From contig LVBW01000008.1 in NCBI GenBank assembly GCA_001604585.1, positions 20,146 to 84,145 on the forward strand: a stretch of DNA of 64,000 bases. Reading direction: 5' to 3'. Below, in pieces: positions 56,454-64,000 of the stretch (position 1 is the first letter of the stretch; each line of letters begins with the position of its first letter). The stretch is from Puniceicoccales bacterium Verruco_02. Lineage in GTDB: Bacteria; Verrucomicrobiota; Verrucomicrobiia; Opitutales; Oceanipulchritudinaceae. Below the pieces are notes generated by a model that made no database searches, was not told the origin of the DNA, and saw only the letters and a list, made by a program, of their open reading frames with translations. Both the position numbers and the translations under genes were made by a program.

Positions 56454-57740
56454 CTACGGCTGCACCCTAATACCCCTTCTCAGGAAAGTCGGCACATCCA
56501 GATCCTCGCCCTGATACAGGTTTGCCTCAGTCTTGTCGAAAAAGCCGCGCTGATCATCCACCTTGAAGTCGAACTCATCCTGCGAAGCCTTCTTGGAAGC
56601 GGACGGCTCCTTGGACGGCAGACGATTCACATCCGTTGCCGGAGCCTCTGGCAAAGGCCTGCGCGCCGCAGCATTGGCAGCCGCACCCGAAGCCGCAGCC
56701 ATCCTCCTACGCTGCGCCGCCGCGCGCGCACTGGCAGCATTCGCCGCCCCGGCGGCCACCTCCGTTGCTCCAATAACCGTAATCTGTATGGCATCGCGCA
56801 TGGCCCCGTCCACAACAGCTCCAATGACGGTGTTCTGACGGCTGCCGAACTTGTCGCAAACAGCGTCCATAATCTGATTCACCTGCGCCATAGCCATATC
56901 CGGCCCGCCGCAAATGTGTATGATCAGGCTGTCCGCCTTGTTGACATACTTGTACTCGGGCAGGTGCAGCAGGGGGCAAAGATCCAGGTCCGCCAACGCC
57001 TTCTGCACACAGTCCTCGCCCTCGCCTCGACCTATGCCGAAGAGCGTCTTGCCACCGCGGAAACGGAAGGCGTTGCGCAAGGTGGCAAAGTCCACATTCA
57101 TAAGCCCGCTCTGGAACAACATGGACCAGATGGCCTTCACGCCCTGACTGACCCACTCGTCCGCCACGGCAAAAGCCTCCAGCACCGTGGCCTTCTCGTC
57201 CACCTGCTGTAAAATCATGTCGTTTGGCAGGGCGATGACGGCGTGGCAACTCTCGCGCAGCTCCGCCAAGGAATCCTCAGCCTGCTGACGGCGCCGCTCG
57301 CCCTCACGCGTGAAAGGCATGGTGACAAAGGCTAGGCACACCGCGCCCGCCTTCTCGGCAGCCCGCGCCAGTACCGGAGCCGCGCCACTGCCCGTTCCAC
57401 CACCAAGCCCGGCGAGCAGGAACACCAAGTCCACCCCGTCCACCATCTTCGCTATCAGCTCCTCGTCGCCCTCGGCAGCTCGGCGACCAATCTCGGCCTC
57501 GCCCCCGGCGGACATGCCCCGCGTAAGCGAACGGCCGATGAGCAGCTTCTCCTGAATGGGCGAAGCGGACAAAGTCTTGGTATCGGTATTGACCACGGCA
57601 AGGGCCACCTGCCCAAGATCGTCCAGCTTGATGCGATCCACGGCATTGTTGCCCGCCCCGCCCACGCCGATAATCTTGATGCGAATGGCCTGACGCCCAT
57701 CCAAGTCCTGAAGCCCCTGAAGTATCCCCTCGTTATCCAT
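56454..57740 (-). CDS. ftsZ: Cell division protein FtsZ
   Basis: Starting at MDNEGILQGLQDLDGRQAIRIKIIGVGGAGNNAVDR; tubulin signature LLAGLGGGTGSGAAPVLAR, T7-loop LMNVDFATLRNAF, C-terminal DVPTFLRRGI. Confidence 0.96.
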   Translation of the reverse strand: MDNEGILQGLQDLDGRQAIRIKIIGVGGAGNNAVDRIKLDDLGQVALAVVNTDTKTLSASPIQEKLLIGRSLTRGMSAGGEAEIGRRAAEGDEELIAKMVDGVDLVFLLAGLGGGTGSGAAPVLARAAEKAGAVCLAFVTMPFTREGERRRQQAEDSLAELRESCHAVIALPNDMILQQVDEKATVLEAFAVADEWVSQGVKAIWSMLFQSGLMNVDFATLRNAFRFRGGKTLFGIGRGEGEDCVQKALADLDLCPLLHLPEYKYVNKADSLIIHICGGPDMAMAQVNQIMDAVCDKFGSRQNTVIGAVVDGAMRDAIQITVIGATEVAAGAANAASARAAAQRRRMAAASGAAANAAARRPLPEAPATDVNRLPSKEPSASKKASQDEFDFKVDDQRGFFDKTEANLYQGEDLDVPTFLRRGIRVQP

Positions 57741-57769
57741 CGAAGTATGTGTAAGGGTGCGTCCCGTTG

Positions 57770-58981
57770 TTAGCGTGCAAATATCCCGCCCAGCTTGCCC
57801 AGCCAGCGACTCTTGGACCTCTCGCTCTGGCGCTGACGCATTGCATTGAAACCCTCCGAGAGCAGACCCAGAGCCGTGCAAAACTCCGGCGCACGCAAGG
57901 ACTGCTCACTGACCCACTGGGGACACTCGCCAACGCGGGCCTGCACGCCGAGCACTTCGTGCGCAAGATCGCAAATCTGCGCCTGCCGCGCCGTGCCGCC
58001 TGTCAAAATCACGCCTGCTGGCAGGTTCTGTGCGCTAATCTCGCTGCCCAGTTGATTCTTCACAATGGTGAAAAGCTCGTCCAGGCGCGCATGAATGATC
58101 TTGTGTATGGACATGCGGGAAATGGGCCGATCGCCAATCGTAAGATCCCCGATAAGCATCACAGTGTCGTTCTTGTCGTTGGCATCCACGACAGCCTTGC
58201 CGTAGCGCAGCTTCACGCTCTCGGCATAGCGGGCGTTCATGCGCAGCCCGATGGCCAAGTCGTTTGTAAGATGGTCGCCGCCGACAGGTATCACACCCGT
58301 GCGCACAATCGTGCCACTACGGTAAAGGGCGTAATCGGTCGTTCCTGCGCCAATATCCAACACAAGAACGCCGCTCTTCTTTTCCTCCTCGCCAGCCACT
58401 ACACCGGCGGACGCAATCGAAGACACCACGATGCAGTCAACATCCAGACCAATACCATTTATTACGTGCAAATAGTCGGCAGTGATGCGCTCGTCCCCGT
58501 GGACATGCCAGTAACCAGTCTCCACCCTCTGCCCGCTCATGCCCACCGGGTCCGCCACGCGGCGCCCGTCGAGCACGTAGCCGCAGCATTCGTGATGAAT
58601 GTATAGGCGGCCCGTTGGCAAATCGCGCATCTTGGCGCTCTCCCTTGCCCGGCGCAGGTCGTCCTCGCGCACAATGCCGTCAGCCGCGCTCACGCTGGCC
58701 ACGCCGCTGTCCGCAAAGCCCTGAAGGTGTGCGCCCGACATCGCCAGATACACCCCCTCCACCTGCGCCCCAGCGCTCTTCTCGGCGGCTGCGATGGCGG
58801 CGTGCGCACAGTCGCACACCTCTCTCTGATTGGAAATATGCCCCTTGCGTATGCCGGAGCTTGTCGCCTGCCCGGTGCCGATGATGTTCAGGCTGCGCCC
58901 GTTGGCGATCTCCGCCACAAGAACGGCCACCTTGCTCGTGCCAATTTCCACCGCTGCAACAATTCTGCTCTGTGCCATCAC
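57770..58981 (-). CDS. ftsA: Cell division protein FtsA
   Basis: 403 aa; RIVAAVEIGTSKVAVLVAEI, GVLVLDIGAGTTDYALYRSG, GVILTGGTARQAQICDLAHEVLG; between ftsQ and ftsZ. Confidence 0.93.
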   Translation of the reverse strand: MMAQSRIVAAVEIGTSKVAVLVAEIANGRSLNIIGTGQATSSGIRKGHISNQREVCDCAHAAIAAAEKSAGAQVEGVYLAMSGAHLQGFADSGVASVSAADGIVREDDLRRARESAKMRDLPTGRLYIHHECCGYVLDGRRVADPVGMSGQRVETGYWHVHGDERITADYLHVINGIGLDVDCIVVSSIASAGVVAGEEEKKSGVLVLDIGAGTTDYALYRSGTIVRTGVIPVGGDHLTNDLAIGLRMNARYAESVKLRYGKAVVDANDKNDTVMLIGDLTIGDRPISRMSIHKIIHARLDELFTIVKNQLGSEISAQNLPAGVILTGGTARQAQICDLAHEVLGVQARVGECPQWVSEQSLRAPEFCTALGLLSEGFNAMRQRQSERSKSRWLGKLGGIFAR

Positions 58982-59916
58982 TTTGCCTTGCCCTTGGTAG
59001 TGCTCTTTGAAGTGCTCTTCTCGTATTCGACCGTGGCCATGCCCGGAATGCTCAGATCCACGCGCAATATGGGCCTTGGATCCTTGGCGGCCCCCTCCTG
59101 CACAATCTTTTCCAGACGCCGCAGCTGGTCGTCCACGTTGTGAATAGAGAAAATGATCGTTCCCATGGTCCTACTGCCCATCTCGACATAGGACACCGCG
59201 CTTTCCGGGCCACGGTAACGAGTGAAGGACACCGTCCGCCAGTCCGTGTACAGCTTCGGCCAACCAACGCGCGCCCTGTCAAGAAGCAGGGCCACAGGTT
59301 CGAGATCTCCCAGAGACTCGTAGCCGTCGCGCTTCAGGCGCAGGGTAACCCCGTCGATATGCGGCAGGGCGCGTATGGTGTTCGCCGGATAGCCGTAGCC
59401 TTCAAACACCGTGCCATCGCGGGCGATTAGCAAGGTGCGCACATCGTTGGCCGCCACCTGGGCACGGGCGCGCATGATGGGCATACGCTCGCGAACGTCC
59501 ACAAGCAGACGATCCGGCAGGCGCAGCGTGACCGAGGCGCTCTTCACCTGCCCCTGGGCCTCCAACTTTGCCCTGAGAAAAGGCAGATCCAGCCCGCTCA
59601 AGGCAATGCTCTGCTTCAGATCCAACACCTTTACGAGCCAATTGAGGTCCAGTACCCCGTCGGTATGAAAGGCGACATTGTCCAGACTAGCCGACGGTTC
59701 CAAGGCACTCCTGTCCTTGGAAGCGGAATGAAAGGAATACGCAGCCGCCCCGAGCACCCCGGCAGCCAGAGCCACCATGCCAGCCCAACGGCCTATGCGC
59801 AGCCACTTGCGCCGCAGAGCAACTCCGCTCGTGGAGCGCCTGCGCCCTCCCTGCTGGATGTCGCTCCACTCGCGACGAGCGGCGGGGGCCTCGCTGGACT
59901 GGGGATTGTCTGCCAT
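58978..59916 (-). CDS. ftsQ: Cell division protein FtsQ/DivIB-like (POTRA)
   Basis: 312 aa; one TM, POTRA-like segment LKAQGQVKSASVTLRLPDRLLVDVRERMPIMRAR-type sequence; position between ddl and ftsA; 4-nt overlap with ftsA. Confidence 0.8.
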   Translation of the reverse strand: MADNPQSSEAPAARREWSDIQQGGRRRSTSGVALRRKWLRIGRWAGMVALAAGVLGAAAYSFHSASKDRSALEPSASLDNVAFHTDGVLDLNWLVKVLDLKQSIALSGLDLPFLRAKLEAQGQVKSASVTLRLPDRLLVDVRERMPIMRARAQVAANDVRTLLIARDGTVFEGYGYPANTIRALPHIDGVTLRLKRDGYESLGDLEPVALLLDRARVGWPKLYTDWRTVSFTRYRGPESAVSYVEMGSRTMGTIIFSIHNVDDQLRRLEKIVQEGAAKDPRPILRVDLSIPGMATVEYEKSTSKSTTKGKAK

Positions 59917-59927
59917 TAAAAGGAGTT

Positions 59928-60848
59928 CTAAACTATTGCGGGGAAACGCTCAAGGGCGGGTGCAAGCATTCGGGCAACAAGTTGCTCAAAAGTCAGACCG
60001 ATGCAGGACGCACTCTTGGGAAGTAGGCTCGTGGCCGTCATGCCGGGAAGAGTGTTGATTTCCAGAAACACCGGCTCCCCGCCCTCGGGTAGGATGAAGT
60101 CAGCCCTTGCAAAATCGCGGCAGGCACAGGCGGCAAAGGCCAGCTCCGAATAGCGCCGCACAAGGGCCGCGCTCTCTTCCGTTATTGGAGCCGGAAAAAG
60201 ATAATTCGTGGAGCCGGGCGTGTACTTCGACGCGTAGTCATAAACGCCGGACGCCGGGGCAATCTCAACTATGCCCATCGCCGCGCCGCCCAATAGACCA
60301 CAGGTAAGCTCGTGCCCGCAGATGCGCTTTTCAAGAAGCCATGCGCCGCGCCGTGGCCGCGCCAGCCAGTCGCGAAGCTCTTCCGCGCCGCTTATGAAGG
60401 AAAGGCCCACGCTGCTGCCGTCGCAAGAAGGCTTGGCAACTATATGTTCGCCAAGCTCCGCCACGATGGCCCCGGCATCGTGCTGGACATAGTCCGCGCG
60501 AAGCTCGTACTGCGGAGCCACGTTAACCCCGGCCGCGCCCACGACCCGCTTGGTGGCCAGCTTGTCCATGCATAGGGCGCTGGAAACACTGTCGCAGCCC
60601 ACGTAGGCAAAGCCCCCACGCTCCAACAGGCTCTGAATGCCGCCATTCTCGCCAAAGCCGCCGTGCAAGACGGGGAACACAACATCGCGGGCCGCATCCA
60701 GCCCGGCGGGCAGTTCCTCGCGCACAAGGTCCAGCTCGCGCACGGCAAAACCGTTGCGGCGCAGAGCCTCGGCAACGGCCGCGCCGGAGCGCAGCGATAC
60801 CTCGCGCTCCGAAGAGCAGCCACCCATAATTACGACAATTTCCGCCAT
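59928..60848 (-). CDS. ddl: D-alanine--D-alanine ligase
   Basis: Starting at MAEIVVIMGGCSSEREVSLRSGAAVAEAL; VVFPVLHGGFGENGGIQSLLE, AKPSCDGSSVGLSF, FARADFILPEGGEPVFLEINTLPGMTATSLLPKSA. Confidence 0.95.
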   Translation of the reverse strand: MAEIVVIMGGCSSEREVSLRSGAAVAEALRRNGFAVRELDLVREELPAGLDAARDVVFPVLHGGFGENGGIQSLLERGGFAYVGCDSVSSALCMDKLATKRVVGAAGVNVAPQYELRADYVQHDAGAIVAELGEHIVAKPSCDGSSVGLSFISGAEELRDWLARPRRGAWLLEKRICGHELTCGLLGGAAMGIVEIAPASGVYDYASKYTPGSTNYLFPAPITEESAALVRRYSELAFAACACRDFARADFILPEGGEPVFLEINTLPGMTATSLLPKSASCIGLTFEQLVARMLAPALERFPAIV

Positions 60849-63154
60849 CAGAGTACATCCTCCCATTTGGAGCCAAGCACCATCACCTCGGGACAAAGCT
60901 CCACGCCGCTTTTCTCGCGCACGCTGCCGCGTATCTTGCGCACAAGGGCCAGCACGTCCTCGCTGCTCGCCCCTCCGCGGTTGATTATGAAGTTGCCATG
61001 AACCTCGGACACTTCCGCCCCGCCAACGCGCAGCCCCTTCAGGGCCGCCATGTCGATGAGCCTGCCCGCGTAGTCGCCATCCGGGTTCTTGAATATGCAA
61101 CCCGCGCTCGGCTCCCTAGGCTGGGCGGCCTTGCGGGTTGCGGCGTTTGCATCCATGCGCCTGCGAATCTCTTCCGGACTTGCAATGCCCTTGGCACGGA
61201 ACACAGCCGACACAGCCACCGCATCGCGAAGCTCTGCACATTCGCGGTAGCCGACGCCAAGGCTCTCCGTCGCTCGACTCTCCAGGCGCCCATCGACGGT
61301 AATAAGGTCCACGCTCTCCACTACATCGAATATCCACGAACCCATTGCCCCGGCGTTCATGCGAAGGGCACCACCCACAGTGGCCGGTATGCCCTCGAAA
61401 GGCTCAAGTCCAGTCAGGCCAAGCCGCGCCGCATCGCTGCAAAGCTGCTTGAGTCGAGTGCCCGCGCCAACGCGCAGGCGCAGCTCGTCGAGCCTCTCCA
61501 CAGAGCAAAAAGCCTCTGAACTTAGCCGTATGACTAGACCCGGAAAGCCGCTGTCCAGAACCAGCAAGTTGGACCCTCGGCCCAGCGTGAACACGTCAAG
61601 TCCGCACTCGCGCGCAGCGCAGAGCAGGCCCTGAAGGTCCGCCATTGTGGCCGGCTCGGCATAGAAGCGGGCCGGACCGCCGACACCCATCGTGGTGCGC
61701 CGCCCCAGAGGCTCGTTTTCGAGGATGGGCGTCGCGCCGCTGACTCGCGCGCGCAACAGCTCGTAAGAGGATGGCTGCGGCATGTTGGCTGATGATGTAC
61801 TACCCCGCTTGCGCGAGACTCTTTCCACGTAATGTTCGGCCCAGTCTTCTATATCACCTGCACCGACAAAGGCCAGCACACAGGGACGAGGCAGCGAAGA
61901 AAGCTCCGCACAAAGCTCCGCACGGGTGCCAGCAAGCTCCACGGGGAAGCCGGGCCTGAACTGAGCCAGTAGATCGCTCGAAAGTCCGCCGGGGAGGGGC
62001 CGCTCGCTGGCCGCATACACATCGAGCAGCAGCACGCGGTCCGCACTGGAGAGAACGCGGGCAAAGTCGCCCTTGAACTGCGCTGTGCGCGAATAGCGGT
62101 GCGGCTGGAACACCACGACAAGGGGCCGGTCCGGGTGCGCCTGACGCAGGGCGCGCAAGAGGGGGGAAATCTCCGAAGGATGGTGCGCGTAGTCCTGATA
62201 CACGTCCAGCCCGCCGCGCTGAAGCAGGCGCATCTGTCTGCGCCGTATGCCGGGGAAATCGTCCAGGGCTGCGGGCAGAAATGCCTCGCCCATCATATGC
62301 CGCGTCACTGCAAGTGCAGCCACGGCGTTGGCCGCGTTGAACTCCCCAATCGCGCGCACATGGGCCTCGCAAGTCGGGAATTCGCCGCCAAGACGCAGAG
62401 TCTGCACAGTGCCCTCCTGCCGAAGCAGAGTGCCATCAAACTCGCATCCGGAGCCAAAGTGCATGTATTCGGGGCCGGGGTTTTCCTCGGCAAGGCGCTG
62501 AAGGACGGCGTCGCCACCGGGCAGGAACACAAGGCCCCGAGTGCGGCGGAATAGCCGCCCGAAGGCCGCCTCCATCTCGCCAAGGCTGCGGTAACGGTCC
62601 GCATGGTCCCAGTCGAGATTGGGCACCACGGTAATGTCCGGGCTGAAATGTTCTATTGTCCCATCGCTCTCGTCCACCTCGGCCACAAGCCACTGCTCCT
62701 CGCCAGCAAAGGCCGGGGCGGAGCCGTCCGCAAAGAGGCCCCCGAGTATGTACCCGGCCTCCGAACCCATGCGCCGCAGCGCGTGGATAATCATGCCCGT
62801 GGTCGTGGTCTTGCCGTGACTGCCGGCCACCGCGACCAATCGCCTCTGCGAAGCCTGCGCCGCGAGCATCTCTCCCCGGCGCATCTGTAGAATGCCCATC
62901 TCGCGCGCCATCGCACGCAGGGGGTGATCCGCCCCCACGGCCGTGGAATAGACCAGCCTGCCAGCCTCCGGGGGCAGGTCCGGCGTGGATAGAAAGCGCA
63001 CCCCGTGCCTTTCCAGCAGACTGCCCACCCTTGCCGACGGATGGTCGTCCCAGCCCAGCACCTGAAGCCCGCGCTCCTGAAGGTATATGGCCAATGGACC
63101 CATGCCCATGCCGCACACCCCCGCCATCACGACTGTTTCCTTTCTCGGCTGCAT
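60848..63154 (-). CDS. murC-murB: MurC-MurB fusion: UDP-N-acetylmuramate--L-alanine ligase / UDP-N-acetylenolpyruvoylglucosamine reductase
   Basis: 768 aa; MurC part GVCGMGMGPLAIYL, VAVAGSHGKTTTTGMIIHAL, VFQPHRYSRTAQF; MurB part NEPLGRRTTMGVGGPARFYAEP, LGRGSNLLVLDSGFPGLVIRL, GIPATVGGALRMNAGAMG, GCIFKNPDGDYAGRLIDMAALKGLRVGGAEVSEVHGNFIINRGGASSEDV. Confidence 0.94.
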   Translation of the reverse strand: MQPRKETVVMAGVCGMGMGPLAIYLQERGLQVLGWDDHPSARVGSLLERHGVRFLSTPDLPPEAGRLVYSTAVGADHPLRAMAREMGILQMRRGEMLAAQASQRRLVAVAGSHGKTTTTGMIIHALRRMGSEAGYILGGLFADGSAPAFAGEEQWLVAEVDESDGTIEHFSPDITVVPNLDWDHADRYRSLGEMEAAFGRLFRRTRGLVFLPGGDAVLQRLAEENPGPEYMHFGSGCEFDGTLLRQEGTVQTLRLGGEFPTCEAHVRAIGEFNAANAVAALAVTRHMMGEAFLPAALDDFPGIRRRQMRLLQRGGLDVYQDYAHHPSEISPLLRALRQAHPDRPLVVVFQPHRYSRTAQFKGDFARVLSSADRVLLLDVYAASERPLPGGLSSDLLAQFRPGFPVELAGTRAELCAELSSLPRPCVLAFVGAGDIEDWAEHYVERVSRKRGSTSSANMPQPSSYELLRARVSGATPILENEPLGRRTTMGVGGPARFYAEPATMADLQGLLCAARECGLDVFTLGRGSNLLVLDSGFPGLVIRLSSEAFCSVERLDELRLRVGAGTRLKQLCSDAARLGLTGLEPFEGIPATVGGALRMNAGAMGSWIFDVVESVDLITVDGRLESRATESLGVGYRECAELRDAVAVSAVFRAKGIASPEEIRRRMDANAATRKAAQPREPSAGCIFKNPDGDYAGRLIDMAALKGLRVGGAEVSEVHGNFIINRGGASSEDVLALVRKIRGSVREKSGVELCPEVMVLGSKWEDVL

Positions 63155-63160
63155 ATATTG

Positions 63161-64000
63161 CTAGGCTGCGCCCTCCCCGGCCCTTTGCTTGTTCGCTGCA
63201 CTCTGTGCTGCCTCTTCGCCAAGCGCCAGCATGTCGTCGGCGATAAGCGCGGCACATTCGGGCCTGCGCGCCTGTTCTAGGTTGAAGCACATGCGCTCCA
63301 GCATCCAGTCGCTGAATATCAGGTCCAGCACCTCCGCAAGAAGGCCGTCGAGGCGCTCCTGAGGGACAAGCAAGCCGCAGCCTAGCTGCTCATGATACTG
63401 GGCATTGGCCAACTGGTGATTGTCCGCCGCGTGCGGGTAAGGCACCAGTATCGAAGGCAGAACGCATTCGGTAAACTCCGCGATACTGCCCGCGCCCGCG
63501 CGGGACACGGCCAGATCCGCCGCGTTCAAGAGCAGGTCCATGCGGTCGCAAAAGGGCAGAAAGCGCACCCTTGCCGTACCGTTCATACTGTCGGGCATTT
63601 CAAAGTCATCCTGCATCTTCTGGCCGGGACCACATACGCAGCAGACGCTTATGCCGTTGCTGCACAAGGCGCGGGCATTCGCCGAAGCCCACTCGTTAAG
63701 CGAGGCAGCACCCTGACTGCCACCCAGAACTACGAGCAGCTTGCCGTTAGCATCGAAGCCCAGAGCGGTACGGGCCTCCGCTCGGCTGCCACGGCGAATC
63801 TCCTTGCGCACAGGGTAGCCAAGGTATTTCTGCCGCGTTAGCGGAAAGCCATCCAGACGCACCCCGTCGGGCAGGTAAATATGCCTTGCGAAGTGGCGCA
63901 AGAGACGTATCGCCCTGCCGGGATTGCGGTTTGCCTCGTGCAGACAGACAGGGATGCGCTTGCACCATGCAGCGATCACTAGCCCCGCCGAGGTGAAGCC
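63161..64000 (-). CDS. murG: MurG glycosyltransferase, partial (N-terminus beyond the right edge)
   Basis: Frame is open through 64000 (GFTSAGLVIAAWCKRIPVCLHEANRNPGRAIRLL); VVLGGSQGAASLNEWA, AVSRAGAGSIAEFTECVLPSILVPYPHAADNHQLANAQY. Confidence 0.93.
   Translation of the reverse strand, partial: GFTSAGLVIAAWCKRIPVCLHEANRNPGRAIRLLRHFARHIYLPDGVRLDGFPLTRQKYLGYPVRKEIRRGSRAEARTALGFDANGKLLVVLGGSQGAASLNEWASANARALCSNGISVCCVCGPGQKMQDDFEMPDSMNGTARVRFLPFCDRMDLLLNAADLAVSRAGAGSIAEFTECVLPSILVPYPHAADNHQLANAQYHEQLGCGLLVPQERLDGLLAEVLDLIFSDWMLERMCFNLEQARRPECAALIADDMLALGEEAAQSAANKQRAGEGAA

Noticed and set aside
57741-57881. N-terminal extension of the FtsZ ORF
   Set aside because: Overlaps ftsA and has no FtsZ-like sequence; the start at 57740 is better supported.
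60849-61100. N-terminal extension of the Ddl ORF
   Set aside because: Overlaps the MurB region out of frame; Ddl homology begins at MAEIVVIMGG.

Overview
The window is gene-dense, GC-rich bacterial chromosome. It is probably from the PVC group (Verrucomicrobiota-like); I infer this from the MurC-MurB fusion, the dcw gene order and the autotransporter-associated beta-strand proteins, not from a search. The dominant feature is a minus-strand locus of about 26 kb (about 3.5-29.4 kb) encoding a type IV pilus / type II secretion-like machine. From the 5' end it contains: a REC-PP2C-HATPase regulator with a STAS partner, a GspE/PilB ATPase, PilM/N/O/P-like inner-membrane parts, a secretin, an STT3/AglB-like GT-C membrane protein, three small tandem pseudopilins, a larger prepilin, a PilX-like protein, a 1004-aa prepilin-signal protein with an adhesin-like beta-strand C-terminus, a 1072-aa secreted lectin-like protein, GspF, and a PilM-like/PEGA/TonB-C fusion. 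The rest is mostly housekeeping: hrpA (partial), a polysaccharide deacetylase, nuoE, yhbY, dus, a second PP2C/STAS pair, acnA, hisA, tkt, a secreted GH2 beta-galactosidase, a GNAT, an oppF-like ATPase, clpB, a TPR/DUF3857/transglutaminase protein, hprK, and a dcw segment (murG-murCB-ddl-ftsQ-ftsA-ftsZ). I saw no tRNA, rRNA, CRISPR array or IS element. The strongest candidate for an undescribed system is the pseudopilus/secretion locus with its giant adhesin-like pseudopilin, a lectin apparently split by FN3/CBM modules, and an embedded STT3-like glycosyltransferase. All domain calls come from reading motifs, without profile searches.
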